Shown: positions 16,622-25,703, numbered from the stretch's first letter. The stretch is DNA of 64,000 nucleotides from CAZAYY01 sp964489525 (GCA_964489525.1 CAZAYY010000002.1:186001-250000); one strand, 5' to 3'. Made by a program: numbers and translations. The notes: generated by a model from the sequence alone, not told the origin.

Positions 16622-18163
16622 ATGGCAAAAGAGTACACACCCCTTGAACAAAACCGGATTGACAAACTCACCCGCCTCGTAGAGCAGGGCATCAACCCCT
16701 ACCCCCATCGCGTTGCCCGCACCCACACCAGCCGGCAGGCCATCCAGGCCTATGAAGCCTTTGAACAGGCTGGCGGCGAAGATGCCGGCCTTCCAGCGGT
16801 GGAGGTTGCCCTCGCCGGCAGGCTGCGCTCCAGCCGCACCATGGGCAAAGTCACCTTTGCCCATATTGAAGATGGCGACGGGCGCATCCAACTCTTTTTG
16901 CGTGCCAACGATGTTGGCCAGGAGCCGCTCCAGTTCTTTAACCGCGAGTTCGACCTGGGCGACTTTGTCACCGCCCAGGGGCACCTCTTCCGCACCAAAT
17001 CTGGCGAAATAAGCCTGTGGGTTAAAACCTTCCAGCTCGCTGCCAAAGCCATCACCCCCCTGCCCGCTGCCAAGGACGAGATCGTGGATGGGGAAATGAT
17101 CCGCCATGCCGGCCTGACAGACCCTGAAACCCGCTACCGCCAGCGCTATGCCGACCTGGCGGTGAACCCCGATGTGCGCGAAATCTTCCGCAAACGCGCT
17201 GCAGTGGTTCGCTCCCTGCGCACCTTCATGGACAACCACGGCTTCCTGGAGGTGGAAACCCCCATCCTGCAGCCCATCTACGGCGGTGCGGCCGCCCGGC
17301 CTTTTATTACCCATCATAACCAGCTCAAACAGCAGCTCTTCCTGCGCATTTCCTTTGAACTGTACCTCAAACGACTGCTCGTGGGCGGCCTCGAGCGTGT
17401 CTATGAAATCGGGCGCGACTTCCGCAACGAAGGGGTTGACCGCACCCACAACCCCGAATTTACCCAGCTCGAGTTTTATTGGGCCTATGCGGATTACAAT
17501 ATGGTCATGGGCCTCACCGAGCAAATGCTCGCCTTTGTCGCCGACCAGGTGCTAGGCACCCGCCAGGTGCCTTTCCAGGGGCATATCCTCAACTTTGATC
17601 CCCCCTGGCAGCGCCTGGAAATGAAACAGGCCGTGCGCGACATGGCCGGCATTGACCTGGATGCCTACCCCGACGCAGCGAGCCTGGCCGCGCTGCTTAA
17701 ATCGCGCGGCATTTCCACCAAACCCAACAGCCCGCGCGGCAAACTGATTGACGCCATTATGGGCGAATATGTCGAGCCGAACCTCATCCAACCCACCTTC
17801 ATTTACAACTACCCGCGCGACATCTCACCCCTGGCCAAATCCATGCCTGGAGACCCCAATTGGGTGGAGCGTTTTGAAGGCTATGTGGCTGGTTTTGAAC
17901 TATGCAATGCGTTTACCGAGCTAAACGACCCACAAGACCAGGAAGCTCGTTTTCGCGAAATGGGCCGCGATTATGAAGCCAACGACGAAGAGCAGCACCC
18001 CATGGACGAAGACTACCTCCAGGCCATGCGCTACGGCATGCCTCCCAACGGTGGGTTTGGCATGGGCGTGGACCGCCTGGCCATGGTGATGACCGATACC
18101 CCCAACATTCGCGAAGTACTTCTCTTCCCCCACCTGCGCAAAACCGACGACGATACTGAATAA
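16622..18163 (+). CDS. lysS: Lysyl-tRNA synthetase, class II
   Basis: This 513-residue enzyme attaches lysine to tRNA-Lys. An N-terminal OB-fold anticodon-binding domain (about 50-150; RLRSSRTMGKVTFAHIED) precedes the class II catalytic core. The core has RYRQRYADLAVNP, the motif 2 region YEIGRDFRNEGVDRTHNPEF, and motif 3 GGFGMGVDRLAMV near the C-terminus. Length and motif order are normal for bacterial LysS. The start at 16622 follows AGGATCAGACC. The frame continues upstream into the greA terminator, which is not coding. serS begins 38 nt after the stop, so the two synthetases form an operon. Confidence 0.96.
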   Translation: MAKEYTPLEQNRIDKLTRLVEQGINPYPHRVARTHTSRQAIQAYEAFEQAGGEDAGLPAVEVALAGRLRSSRTMGKVTFAHIEDGDGRIQLFLRANDVGQEPLQFFNREFDLGDFVTAQGHLFRTKSGEISLWVKTFQLAAKAITPLPAAKDEIVDGEMIRHAGLTDPETRYRQRYADLAVNPDVREIFRKRAAVVRSLRTFMDNHGFLEVETPILQPIYGGAAARPFITHHNQLKQQLFLRISFELYLKRLLVGGLERVYEIGRDFRNEGVDRTHNPEFTQLEFYWAYADYNMVMGLTEQMLAFVADQVLGTRQVPFQGHILNFDPPWQRLEMKQAVRDMAGIDLDAYPDAASLAALLKSRGISTKPNSPRGKLIDAIMGEYVEPNLIQPTFIYNYPRDISPLAKSMPGDPNWVERFEGYVAGFELCNAFTELNDPQDQEARFREMGRDYEANDEEQHPMDEDYLQAMRYGMPPNGGFGMGVDRLAMVMTDTPNIREVLLFPHLRKTDDDTE

Positions 18164-18201
18164 ACCGGTTTCTCTTCCCCTTTCTTTTTTTGGAGGTGCA
18201 T

Positions 18202-19476
18202 ATGTTAGACGTCAACTTAATTCGTGAAGACCCCGACCTGGTGCGCAGCGCACTGCGCGCCCGGCAGTCCGACCCGGGCTATGTAGACCAGGTCCTGGAC
18301 CTCGACGTTCGCCGGCGCGACCTGATCGGCAAAACCGAAGAACTGAAAGCCGAGCGCAACCGCGTTTCCAAAGAAATCGGTCAGATGAAAGACCCCGCCG
18401 CCCGCCAGGAAAAAATTGAGGCAATGCGCCAGGTAGGCGACCAGATTGCCAGCCTGGACAACGCCCTGCGCGATGTGGACCAGCAGTTCACCGACCTGGT
18501 CAGCTCCCTGCCCAACATCCCCGACCCGCGCGTCCCGCTGGGTAAGGATGAAAGTGAAAACGTCATCATCAAAACCGTAGGCGAAAAACCCACGTTCGAA
18601 TTCGAACCCAAACCCCATTGGGACCTCGGCCCGGCGCTCGACATCATCAACTTCGAACAGGGGGTCAAGGTCACCGGCTCCCGCTTTTACATCCTCAGCG
18701 GTGCGGGCGCACGGCTGCAGCGCGCCCTGATTGCCTTCATGCTCGACCTGCACACCCGCCAGGGCTACACCGAAAAATACACCCCCTTCATGGTCAAAAC
18801 CGAAACGCTTTTTGGTGCCGGGCAGCTTCCCAAGTTCCGCGACAACCTCTACAAAGATCACGAAGAAGACCTGTTCATGGTTCCTACGGCCGAGGTGCCC
18901 CTCACCGGAATTCACATGGAAGATATTTTTGAGGAAAGCGACCTGCCGCGCTACTACACTGCCTACACCCCTTGCTTCCGCCGCGAAAAAATGAGCGCCG
19001 GGCGCGACGTGCGCGGCATCAAGCGCGGCCACCAGTTCGACAAAGTTGAGATGTATATGTACACCCGCCCCGAAGATTCGGACGCGGCCTTCATTAAGAT
19101 GGTGGCAGACGCCGAAGCCACCTGCGCCGAACTGGGCCTCACCTACCGCATCAACCAGCTTTGCACGGGTGACCTCGGTTTTGGGGCGCGCATCACCTAT
19201 GACATTGAAGTGTGGGCGCCAGGCTGCCAGGAATGGCTCGAAGTATCCTCGGTTTCCAACGTAGGCGATTTCCAGGCGCGCCGCGCCAACATCCGCTACC
19301 GCCCGGCCGACCAGAAACGCACCCGCTTTGTCCATACCCTCAACGGCTCCGGCCTGGGGCTGCCCCGCACCCTGATTGCCGTGATGGAAAACTACCAGCA
19401 AGCCGATGGTTCGATTGTGGTTCCTGAAGCCCTGCGCCCCTGGATGGGCGGCCTGGAAGTGATTCGCCCTGCTTAA
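18202..19476 (+). CDS. serS: Seryl-tRNA synthetase
   Basis: This 424-residue class II synthetase charges tRNA-Ser, and tRNA-Sec where selenocysteine is used. The N-terminal MLDVNLIREDPDLV leads into the long antiparallel coiled coil (about 30-100) that grips the tRNA variable arm. Catalytic motifs follow: PTAEVPLTG, FRREKMSAGRDVRG (motif 2) and NGSGLGLPRTLIAVMENYQ (motif 3). The start at 18202 has a strong TGGAGGTG Shine-Dalgarno 7 nt upstream. selA at 39395-40771 suggests that some Ser-tRNA made here could be tRNA-Sec. A terminator follows. Confidence 0.96.
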   Translation: MLDVNLIREDPDLVRSALRARQSDPGYVDQVLDLDVRRRDLIGKTEELKAERNRVSKEIGQMKDPAARQEKIEAMRQVGDQIASLDNALRDVDQQFTDLVSSLPNIPDPRVPLGKDESENVIIKTVGEKPTFEFEPKPHWDLGPALDIINFEQGVKVTGSRFYILSGAGARLQRALIAFMLDLHTRQGYTEKYTPFMVKTETLFGAGQLPKFRDNLYKDHEEDLFMVPTAEVPLTGIHMEDIFEESDLPRYYTAYTPCFRREKMSAGRDVRGIKRGHQFDKVEMYMYTRPEDSDAAFIKMVADAEATCAELGLTYRINQLCTGDLGFGARITYDIEVWAPGCQEWLEVSSVSNVGDFQARRANIRYRPADQKRTRFVHTLNGSGLGLPRTLIAVMENYQQADGSIVVPEALRPWMGGLEVIRPA

Positions 19477-19489
19477 CCGCTGTTTCGCT

Positions 19490-19530
19490 GGGGTTGTTCA
19501 TGAAGATGAGCAACCCCGGCTTTGTTTTTG
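19490..19530 (+). terminator. Intrinsic terminator after serS
   Basis: GGGGTTGTTCAT pairs with ATGAGCAACCCC around a short loop, followed by GGCTTTGTTTTT. Confidence 0.8.
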
Positions 19531-19570
19531 CGTATTGAGAGGATGAAGGGATATAAAAGAGGTGCAGCTT

Positions 19571-19612
19571 CCCCCATGTCGTTCCGAACGAGTGCAGCGA
19601 CTGAGGAACCTT
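19571..19612 (+). repeat. Dispersed repeat, GTTCCGAACG family (short copy)
   Basis: CATGTCGTTCCGAACGAG followed by GCAGCGACTGAGGAACCTT matches the units at 34819-34900 and 62112-62194. It fills the gap between serS and the DUF456 gene. Confidence 0.65.
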
Positions 19613-19649
19613 AATACCCTGGCAACGTTAAAAACAAGGAAAAACAACC

Positions 19650-20162
19650 ATGGAATTCGATTGGAGTGCTGTTTTTGAAGTCATTTTTCGGGTCATTTCC
19701 CTGCTGGTCATGCTGTTTTCGCTGGCCGGCCTGGTTATCCCCATTTTTCCGGGCATTGTCGTCATTTGGCTTGTGGCGCTGGTTACCATGCTGGTCACCG
19801 GCATTGGCGGCTGGGGTTGGGTGCTCCTGGCTTTTCTAACCGTGCTCATGGTGGTCGGCACCCTTGCTGATAACCTTACCATGGCCGCAGTTGTGCGCGA
19901 CCGCGGTGCCTCGTGGACGGCCATTGCCCTGGGTTTGCTGGCCGGGCTGATTGGGACCATACTCCTCCCGCCGTTTGGCGGGCTGCTCGCTGCCCCTGGG
20001 GTGCTCTACCTGGTGGAATCCCGCCGCCTGGGCGATCGCCAGCAGGCCTGGGAGGTGGTTAAGGCCATGGTTTTAGGTTGGGGCTGGGGTGTGGTCGCCC
20101 GCCTGGGAATTGGCGTGGTCATGGTCGTCCTCTGGGGAATCTGGGCGCTGACCGCCGGGTGA
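19650..20162 (+). CDS. DUF456 family membrane protein
   Basis: This is a 170-residue, very hydrophobic protein with four to five membrane segments. It has the Gly/Pro-rich first pair typical of DUF456 (LAGLVIPIFPGIVVIWLVAL) and a central TLADNLTMAAVVRDRGASW, then LAGLIGTILLPPFGGLLAAP. Family function is not known. ATG at 19650 follows AAGGAAAAACAACC. It stands alone on the plus strand and converges with the HEAT gene, 16 nt apart. Confidence 0.75.
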   Translation: MEFDWSAVFEVIFRVISLLVMLFSLAGLVIPIFPGIVVIWLVALVTMLVTGIGGWGWVLLAFLTVLMVVGTLADNLTMAAVVRDRGASWTAIALGLLAGLIGTILLPPFGGLLAAPGVLYLVESRRLGDRQQAWEVVKAMVLGWGWGVVARLGIGVVMVVLWGIWALTAG

Positions 20163-20178
20163 GTTTTGCCCTCGAGTT

Positions 20179-20772
20179 TTACCTGCCCGGTTTAAAAAAG
20201 ACCATCCCAACACCCAGCATATCCAGCCCAAATTCTGCCCAATATTCCACCATGCTGCTGGCGCGGGTTTGCAGGCAGTAATAAAAAACTGGAATTGCGC
20301 GAGGGTCGCGAATGTGGGCCAATGCCCGGGCGGCTTCAACCCGGTTTGCCTGTGGGCCATCTCGCAAAATCGCCATCAGTGGTTCCACCGCATCCCCACC
20401 AATCGCCACCAAGGCATCCCCTGCCAACCGGCTGAGCAGCCTGTCGGCGTGACCCAGTAGGTGCATCAGGTGGGGAATCGCTTCGGGTGTGGGGTGGTTG
20501 CGCAGCCCTAAAGCCGCACACTGCTGCACAGAAACCTGGTCGTCCAATAATCCCTCAAGCAGCAGCGCCGGGGTTTCGGGGTGTTTCAGCGTGCTGGCCG
20601 CGCGCAGCGCCCACCAGCGCACATCCACCGCCGGGTTTTCCATAAGTTCCCGAATAACCATTAAGGCTTCTCCTGGGTTGGGTTCGTTTTCCGCCAGGTT
20701 TTGAACGGCTGCCTCTGCCAGGGCGTCATTCCCGCTGGTCAGGGCTTTTACAAAACTGTCAAATGTGTTCAC
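20179..20772 (-). CDS. HEAT-repeat protein
   Basis: This 197-residue protein is made of short helical pairs of the HEAT/PBS type: VDVRWWALRAASTL, DDQVSVQQCAALGLRN, and GDALVAIGGDAVEPLMAIL then RVEAARALAHIRDPRAIPV. Such proteins are scaffolds, and no catalytic residue is visible. Translation probably starts at GTG 20772, preceded by GGGAGGAAGC. It is the last gene of the minus-strand series running from the amidase at 26513 and lies 59 nt after the Trm112-like gene. A functional link to the wall genes is not evident from the sequence. Confidence 0.7.
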   Translation of the reverse strand: MNTFDSFVKALTSGNDALAEAAVQNLAENEPNPGEALMVIRELMENPAVDVRWWALRAASTLKHPETPALLLEGLLDDQVSVQQCAALGLRNHPTPEAIPHLMHLLGHADRLLSRLAGDALVAIGGDAVEPLMAILRDGPQANRVEAARALAHIRDPRAIPVFYYCLQTRASSMVEYWAEFGLDMLGVGMVFFKPGR

Positions 20773-20831
20773 GCTTCCTCCCTAAAACGAATCTCCCGGC
20801 AGGTCTGCCGGGGGTGAAACACGTTACCCCT

Positions 20832-21086
20832 TTATTCGCCGGGGGGCGGCACCGGCAGCTTCTCAACCGGCGTCTCTTTCCACTTCATCCCCTCTTCAAT
20901 CAGCATGATGGGAATACCCTGGCGAATGGGGTATTTCAACCCGGAATCTTTACTCACCAGCCAACAGCCATGTACAAGATCCAGTTTCCCCGGGTCGGGC
21001 CCATACTCCGCCGATTGGACGGCCAACGGGCAGCGTAGAATTTCAAGCAGTTGTGGGCTGACAGGCAAGATTTCGTTTTTTTCCAT
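20832..21086 (-). CDS. Trm112-like small protein
   Basis: This 84-residue protein has LLEILRCPLAV near the N-terminus and LKYPIRQGIPIMLIEEG in the middle, the pattern of the Trm112/UPF0434 family. The family is known as a small zinc-ribbon activator of methyltransferases in eukaryotes and is of uncertain role in bacteria. Here only one cysteine of the first pair is present (RCP), with no second CxxC, so zinc binding is doubtful. CTGGAGAAAACC precedes the ATG. A TATAAT box (21184-21179, minus) sits at the stop of the VanW gene, so this gene and the HEAT gene may have their own transcript. Confidence 0.65.
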   Translation of the reverse strand: MEKNEILPVSPQLLEILRCPLAVQSAEYGPDPGKLDLVHGCWLVSKDSGLKYPIRQGIPIMLIEEGMKWKETPVEKLPVPPPGE

Positions 21087-21184
21087 GGTTTTCTCCAGGT
21101 TGCATAAGTGATTTGGCTGCCCACTACGTCCACCTGGTGGAAATTGGCAGCGCCAGGGTTGTGAGTTTTGCTATGCTTATTATA

Positions 21185-23062
21185 TCACTCCTCTGGCGTG
21201 GGAATCTCCGTTCCGGGGCCATATTCATACACGGCTCGCCAGGGGGTGTAGTGGGTGTTAAACAGATCATCATGCACCAATGCCCCATCTCTGGTTACCA
21301 CCCGGCGGATGCTGACATCGGCCCCTTCCACCGCCCAATCCACCTGCTTGATGACTCCCGAAGCCAGTTCGGGGTTTTCTTTGTACAGGGGTTCGGGCGG
21401 GTCTACCTTGTTTTGCAGCCCGCTGGTGGTCCAGTCCACCTCGCGCCCATCTGAAGTGCTGTAAAACTTCCAGGTCAGGGTGCGGGCACTGGTGTTTACA
21501 TAGGTTTCCATCAGAAGCCAGTGGGGCGAATCGTTGGTAAATTTAAAATCTACCAGCGGCACAAACACCGTGGCATCCAACCCGGCCAGGCGGGTGTTGA
21601 CACCGCCGTTGGCATTCAGTTCGTAGTAGCTCACCCGGTAGGCGTGGGCGTAGCGTTCAACAATGTCATATCCGCCAAAGAAAGCTGCCCGGAAAAGGGT
21701 GGTGGACACCTGGCAAACCCCTCCGCCCACCCCCTGGATGGTCCGGTCACCGTAGATAATCAAGGCTTCGGCGTAGCCGTTGTCCAACGTTACATCGCCC
21801 AGCAGTTCAGCCATCGAAAAGGTTTCGCCCGGGGCAACCATAACCCCATGAAACTTGGAAGCAGCAGTGGTGATGTTTTGAATCCGGGCGGCACTCGAGC
21901 CATAGAAATAAGAAATGTTCGATACCACCAGTTCGCTGATGCCATAATCGGCGGCGGTTCTATCCCCTGAAACGGCCGGCGGGCTGACCTGGTAAACCAG
22001 GTCGGTGGTGTGCTGGTTGTTAAACAGGTTTTGCTGGATTGCCTGAATCGTTTCTTCCACCAGCAGGCTGCGCCCGTCCACATGGGGCTGGATCACTTCC
22101 AGCTCGCGGCTGTCATCATTAAAGATAAACCGGGCGTTCTGGGCTTCAATTTTCAGGCCGGGGGCAATCTGGTTCAAGAAGCTGCGCAGTTGGGCTGTGC
22201 TGATGGTGACCTGGTAGGTTTCGCCCGTGTCAGTTTTGGCGCGCTCAATCGAGAGCATTCCGGCCAGGGTTTCAGGGCTGAATTCCCACTGGCGTTGGTC
22301 TTCCGAGGCAGGTTGGGGGTTGCGCACCACCAGCGGCGCGCTCAAAATCTGACGGGCCAGTTCGGCCTGGGCTGTGGCATCCAGGATGAGCGGTGGGGTT
22401 TCAAAAATCACCAGGGGCACCAATCCATCGGTCAGGGAAACTAACTGTGGGCGCAGTCGTTCGAGCGTGGCCTGCACATCCAGGGTGCGGCCCACCTGGC
22501 CGGAGTTCACCATCACTTCCACCCCAGTCAGGCCGAGGTCGGCTTCGATGGTGGGGCGGTTCACAATTTCACCCAGCCGCTGAATGTATTGGTAGGCAAT
22601 CCGTTCATCGTAAACGGTCACCAGGGGCAGGTCCTGGCCTTCTTGCCACAGGCGCAGCTGTTCAGCAGCCTGTTCGCTCAAACCGCCTGCGCGGCCAAGC
22701 TGGTAAGCAGCCTCAACAGAGGCTTCCAGATCGAAAAACAAACCCAGTTCTGCCGGAGAAACAATCCAGGCGCCGCCCCCATCTTGAAAACCAATGCGCC
22801 CGGTCACCGGGTAGGGGTAGGTTTGCGCCACCCGTTCGCGGGCTTCGGGCCGGGTCAGGCCGCCCACATCCACCCCGCCAATCCGCACACCCGGGAAAAT
22901 CCTTCCCGTATGGCTGTATTGGTAGTTCAACCAGAACCCCCCCATCGCAAAGACGAAAATGGCCAGCGCACCTGCCAACGTGCTCAGCAGTCGCGGCACC
23001 AGGGTGAACCCAATTTGGGGGGTGTGGTTTTGGGTGTAGGCCGGGTACATGGGGTTATTCAT
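21185..23062 (-). CDS. VanW-family membrane-anchored wall protein
   Basis: This 625-residue protein has one N-terminal membrane segment (about 25-45), then two peptidoglycan-binding-like repeats of the YoaR type (GVRIGGVDVGGLTRPEARERV; about 60-330). The VanW domain follows (about 400-560), recognised by FHGVMVAPGETFSMAELLG and GGGVCQVSTTLFRAAFF. A short G5-like tail closes the protein. VanW proteins are tied to glycopeptide-resistance loci and to wall biogenesis, but the activity is not established. The start at 23062 is preferred because it overlaps the stop of the 140-residue gene (ATGAATAA), which implies coupling. It belongs to the wall gene run with two L,D-transpeptidases and an amidase. 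Confidence 0.85.
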   Translation of the reverse strand: MNNPMYPAYTQNHTPQIGFTLVPRLLSTLAGALAIFVFAMGGFWLNYQYSHTGRIFPGVRIGGVDVGGLTRPEARERVAQTYPYPVTGRIGFQDGGGAWIVSPAELGLFFDLEASVEAAYQLGRAGGLSEQAAEQLRLWQEGQDLPLVTVYDERIAYQYIQRLGEIVNRPTIEADLGLTGVEVMVNSGQVGRTLDVQATLERLRPQLVSLTDGLVPLVIFETPPLILDATAQAELARQILSAPLVVRNPQPASEDQRQWEFSPETLAGMLSIERAKTDTGETYQVTISTAQLRSFLNQIAPGLKIEAQNARFIFNDDSRELEVIQPHVDGRSLLVEETIQAIQQNLFNNQHTTDLVYQVSPPAVSGDRTAADYGISELVVSNISYFYGSSAARIQNITTAASKFHGVMVAPGETFSMAELLGDVTLDNGYAEALIIYGDRTIQGVGGGVCQVSTTLFRAAFFGGYDIVERYAHAYRVSYYELNANGGVNTRLAGLDATVFVPLVDFKFTNDSPHWLLMETYVNTSARTLTWKFYSTSDGREVDWTTSGLQNKVDPPEPLYKENPELASGVIKQVDWAVEGADVSIRRVVTRDGALVHDDLFNTHYTPWRAVYEYGPGTEIPTPEE

Positions 23063-23477
23063 CTCCCGAGTCGCTAATTCCCGGTTGGACCAGTTCCAAC
23101 ACATCTCCATGTACATTGATCCGCACTTTGAAACCCATCATGCCCAGGTAGGCGCGCTGTTCTTCTGGAATGCCCGTTTTCAGCAGCAGGTCGAAAGTGT
23201 TTTCAATGTTCTTCAGCTGTTGGGCAATCGAAGCCCGGCTGAAAATATCATCCTGGCCCAGCATTTTGGCCGCCTGTTCACTGACGATATCCTCATGCCC
23301 GGATAAAAACGATTTCATTAAGACCAACACCTCGCGGTCTACCTCGTCGGATGGAATGTGCCGGCGAAAGCCAAAGTCGTCCACGACGTAACACGGCTCA
23401 TCGCCAACCGAGGCGATTTCCACCGGTTTGTCAAACTCATCTACAATCAGGCCGGCAAATAATGGGGTACGTGCCAT
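23055..23477 (-). CDS. Conserved-looking 140-residue protein of unknown function in the wall operon
   Basis: I do not recognise this protein. It is acidic and soluble, with no signal peptide or membrane segment. The N-terminal part is beta-rich (FAGLIVDEFDKPVEIASVGD, CYVVDDFGFRRHIPSDEVD). A helical middle (MKSFLSGHEDIVSEQAAKML) is followed by a last beta stretch GFKVRINVHGDVLELV. CAGGAGAAAACCC precedes the ATG. It lies 75 nt after an L,D-transpeptidase gene and overlaps the VanW gene by 8 nt, which argues strongly for a shared role. A cytosolic regulator or adaptor is possible but only a guess. Confidence 0.75.
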   Translation of the reverse strand: MARTPLFAGLIVDEFDKPVEIASVGDEPCYVVDDFGFRRHIPSDEVDREVLVLMKSFLSGHEDIVSEQAAKMLGQDDIFSRASIAQQLKNIENTFDLLLKTGIPEEQRAYLGMMGFKVRINVHGDVLELVQPGISDSGDE

Positions 23478-23552
23478 GGGTTTTCTCCTGTTTTGTCCTT
23501 AATACGCTTTTCGGAGGTGTTTTGTTCCCCAAAACCCGAAAACCGTCCTGGT

Positions 23553-24584
23553 TCAGCGCACATTGACTGCAGTGCCCAGAACGCCCATTTCGCGCTGCTG
23601 TTCAAAAGGCACCACCGGAAGCGTCCAGCGATACACCCAACGGGCGGCAGTGGGCGTCAGGTTAATACAGCCATGGCTGCGTGGATAACCATAGTTGTTG
23701 TGCCAGTAGGTGCCGTGGAAGGCAACCCCGCTTTCCGTAAAATAGGTCACCCAGGGTACGCCTGGCAGGTCGAATCCGTTGGCCGCCAGGTTTCCCGCAG
23801 CCATGTGGCGGCTGGGTCTTTTGTGATAAATCAGGTGTTTGCCCAGCGGGGTGGAATAATCGCCATTGCGGAAGACCGCCCCGCTGGCAATTCTGGCAGC
23901 AAACACCGGGGTTTCGTCTTCAATCGCCACCATATATTGGGCGGCAGTGTCAATTTCCACCCGCTTGGCTTCCAGCGGCACATCAGGGGAAATGGGGCTC
24001 ACATCTTCGGCGCTCAGCAGGCGTATATGCTCCGCAGGTGCGTAATAATCATAAGTCCACAGGTCGTCTTCCACCTGGTACCAGGCTTTACCTTCCGCAT
24101 CGTAGCGAATACCGGTCACCCAATGGGTGGTCTGGTAATAAAAGCGGTAGGCAACCGGGTATCTTTTTCCGGGGCTCCAGTGGGCATCGGTAAATGGCAC
24201 GGTAACCTCGGCCAGGATGCCCCCCTTGGGAATTGAATCGGTAACCGGGTTTAGCTGCACCTGGACAGGCTGAATGCTGGCCGAGTGGGCGTAGCCCATC
24301 TCGCCCATCTGGTACCACACCCGGTTGAAATCGGCTTCATCTGGCCCTGTGGTGGCGAAGTGAATCGGCAGCACGGCATCTTTCCAATGCCGCACCAGGG
24401 GCCGGGTAGTTTTGGATGGGCCCTCATACAGGTCAATATATTCGTCAATCACCCGCCCAAAGAAACCGCTGGTGTTTTCTGCCTGGGCAGGCCGGGTTTT
24501 TCCGAGCAAAACCATGCCTGCCAGCGATAAACCGCTGAGGTTTAAAAATTCTTTGCGGTTAAGGGAAAAACGCGCTTTCATCAT
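23553..24584 (-). CDS. L,D-transpeptidase (YkuD), exported
   Basis: This 343-residue protein has a Tat- or Sec-like N-terminus (NRKEFLNLSGLSLAGMVLLG) with RK in place of the twin Arg. A central SH3-like region follows (about 150-215), and then a C-terminal YkuD domain with HGTYWHNNYG and the catalytic motif SHGCINL (Cys near 305). These enzymes make 3-3 crosslinks in peptidoglycan or attach proteins to it. It is one of two L,D-transpeptidases encoded side by side, separated by 29 nt. The start may be either of two consecutive ATGs (24584 or 24581). Confidence 0.88.
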   Translation of the reverse strand: MMKARFSLNRKEFLNLSGLSLAGMVLLGKTRPAQAENTSGFFGRVIDEYIDLYEGPSKTTRPLVRHWKDAVLPIHFATTGPDEADFNRVWYQMGEMGYAHSASIQPVQVQLNPVTDSIPKGGILAEVTVPFTDAHWSPGKRYPVAYRFYYQTTHWVTGIRYDAEGKAWYQVEDDLWTYDYYAPAEHIRLLSAEDVSPISPDVPLEAKRVEIDTAAQYMVAIEDETPVFAARIASGAVFRNGDYSTPLGKHLIYHKRPSRHMAAGNLAANGFDLPGVPWVTYFTESGVAFHGTYWHNNYGYPRSHGCINLTPTAARWVYRWTLPVVPFEQQREMGVLGTAVNVR

Positions 24585-24613
24585 GCCGACTCAAACCATT
24601 TTACCAGGGTTGG

Positions 24614-25660
24614 TCAGTAATGGATATTCACCAGGGTTCCAATGGATGCAAAATCAAACAGCCAGCCTGCATCGCTGGTTTCCAAATTGACACAGCCATG
24701 GCTCATGGGTGTGCCAAAATTGCTGTGCCAGTAAGTGCCATGGAACCCGTATCCCTGGTAAAAGTACATCACGTAGGGGACATCTGGCAGGTAATAGCCC
24801 GGACCCGACATATCGGCATAGCGGTATTTCACATAAATTTTATACTGCCCGGTGACTGTGGGGGTTTGCCAGGTGCCCGTTGAAACGATAAACGAGCGCA
24901 CAATGGTGCTGCCCACGTAGGCGTGCACCCGCTGGTTGGTCAGGTCTACATCAATCCAGCGTTCACCCTCCCCCAATTCGGATGGCGAAGGGTTCACCGG
25001 GCGGGGTGTTTGCGTCGGCCACGGGGTTGCGGTGGGTTCAGGGGTAAATGTTGGTGTTTCCGTGGGCGTTTCCGTGGGGGTATTTGTGGGGGTTGGGGTA
25101 TGGGTGGGCGTTGGGGTTTGGGTAAAGGTAGGTGTGTGGGTGGGTGTATGGGTAGGGGTAAAGGTCAGGGTGGCGCGGTCACCGCGAATCAGGTCCTGTG
25201 CCTGGTTATAGCCCGGAGAAAAGGCCTGGGAAAGTTGCGGGGTGCCAAACCAGGCGGTCAGCATAAGTAGGGCCAGGATGCTTAACAAGGCCCACGGGCT
25301 GGCCAGCTTGCGGGTGCGGGTCTGGTCGGTTGGCCTGGCGGGGCGAACCATCAGTCGCGGCCGAACCACCACGGGCGCCGGGCGGGGCAAACTGCGCAGC
25401 CGCCGGGCGGCCCAATGCATCCCTGCCCGAGCACGCTCGGAGTGGGGATTGATCTTTAACGCTTGGTCCAGGTAGGCCACGCTGGCCCTGGGGTTGGAGA
25501 TGGCCGCCAGCAGCAGCCAGGCTTCTTCCTTTTCTGGGGCAAGGTGGGCTGCTTCTTGGGCCAGGCGGCGGGCTGCCAGGCGGTCGCCTTTGCGCAGGGC
25601 CTGGTATGCTGCTTTCAGCAGTTGATTGGGGGGCATTGAGGGGGTTGGTTTGTTGGGCAT
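24614..25660 (-). CDS. L,D-transpeptidase with cytosolic TPR domain and Thr-Pro stalk
   Basis: This 348-residue protein begins with a TPR-like helical domain (about 10-90; AARRLAQEAAHLAPEKEEAW). A basic region and one membrane segment follow (about 125-145; ALLSILALLMLTAWF), then a stalk of about 55 residues made of TPT/TPTHTPT repeats. The YkuD domain comes last (about 230-348), with FHGTYWHSNFG and SHGCVNLE carrying the catalytic Cys near 322. The order implies a TPR domain inside the cell and the transpeptidase outside. No strong Shine-Dalgarno is seen at 25660. It sits between the amidase and the second transpeptidase gene. Confidence 0.85.
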   Translation of the reverse strand: MPNKPTPSMPPNQLLKAAYQALRKGDRLAARRLAQEAAHLAPEKEEAWLLLAAISNPRASVAYLDQALKINPHSERARAGMHWAARRLRSLPRPAPVVVRPRLMVRPARPTDQTRTRKLASPWALLSILALLMLTAWFGTPQLSQAFSPGYNQAQDLIRGDRATLTFTPTHTPTHTPTFTQTPTPTHTPTPTNTPTETPTETPTFTPEPTATPWPTQTPRPVNPSPSELGEGERWIDVDLTNQRVHAYVGSTIVRSFIVSTGTWQTPTVTGQYKIYVKYRYADMSGPGYYLPDVPYVMYFYQGYGFHGTYWHSNFGTPMSHGCVNLETSDAGWLFDFASIGTLVNIHY

Positions 25661-25703
25661 GATGTTTTGCAGCCTGTTTTCTCTCGCTCCAGGGGCGTGT
25701 GCG

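Noticed and set aside
18217..19401. 394-codon minus-strand frame opposite serS
   Set aside because: Shadow of codon bias on the other strand; serS motifs are unambiguous.
24960..25170. GTGGGTGT-rich tandem tract that could be read as a minisatellite or CRISPR-like array
   Set aside because: It encodes the Thr-Pro stalk of the L,D-transpeptidase in frame, and there are no unique spacers.
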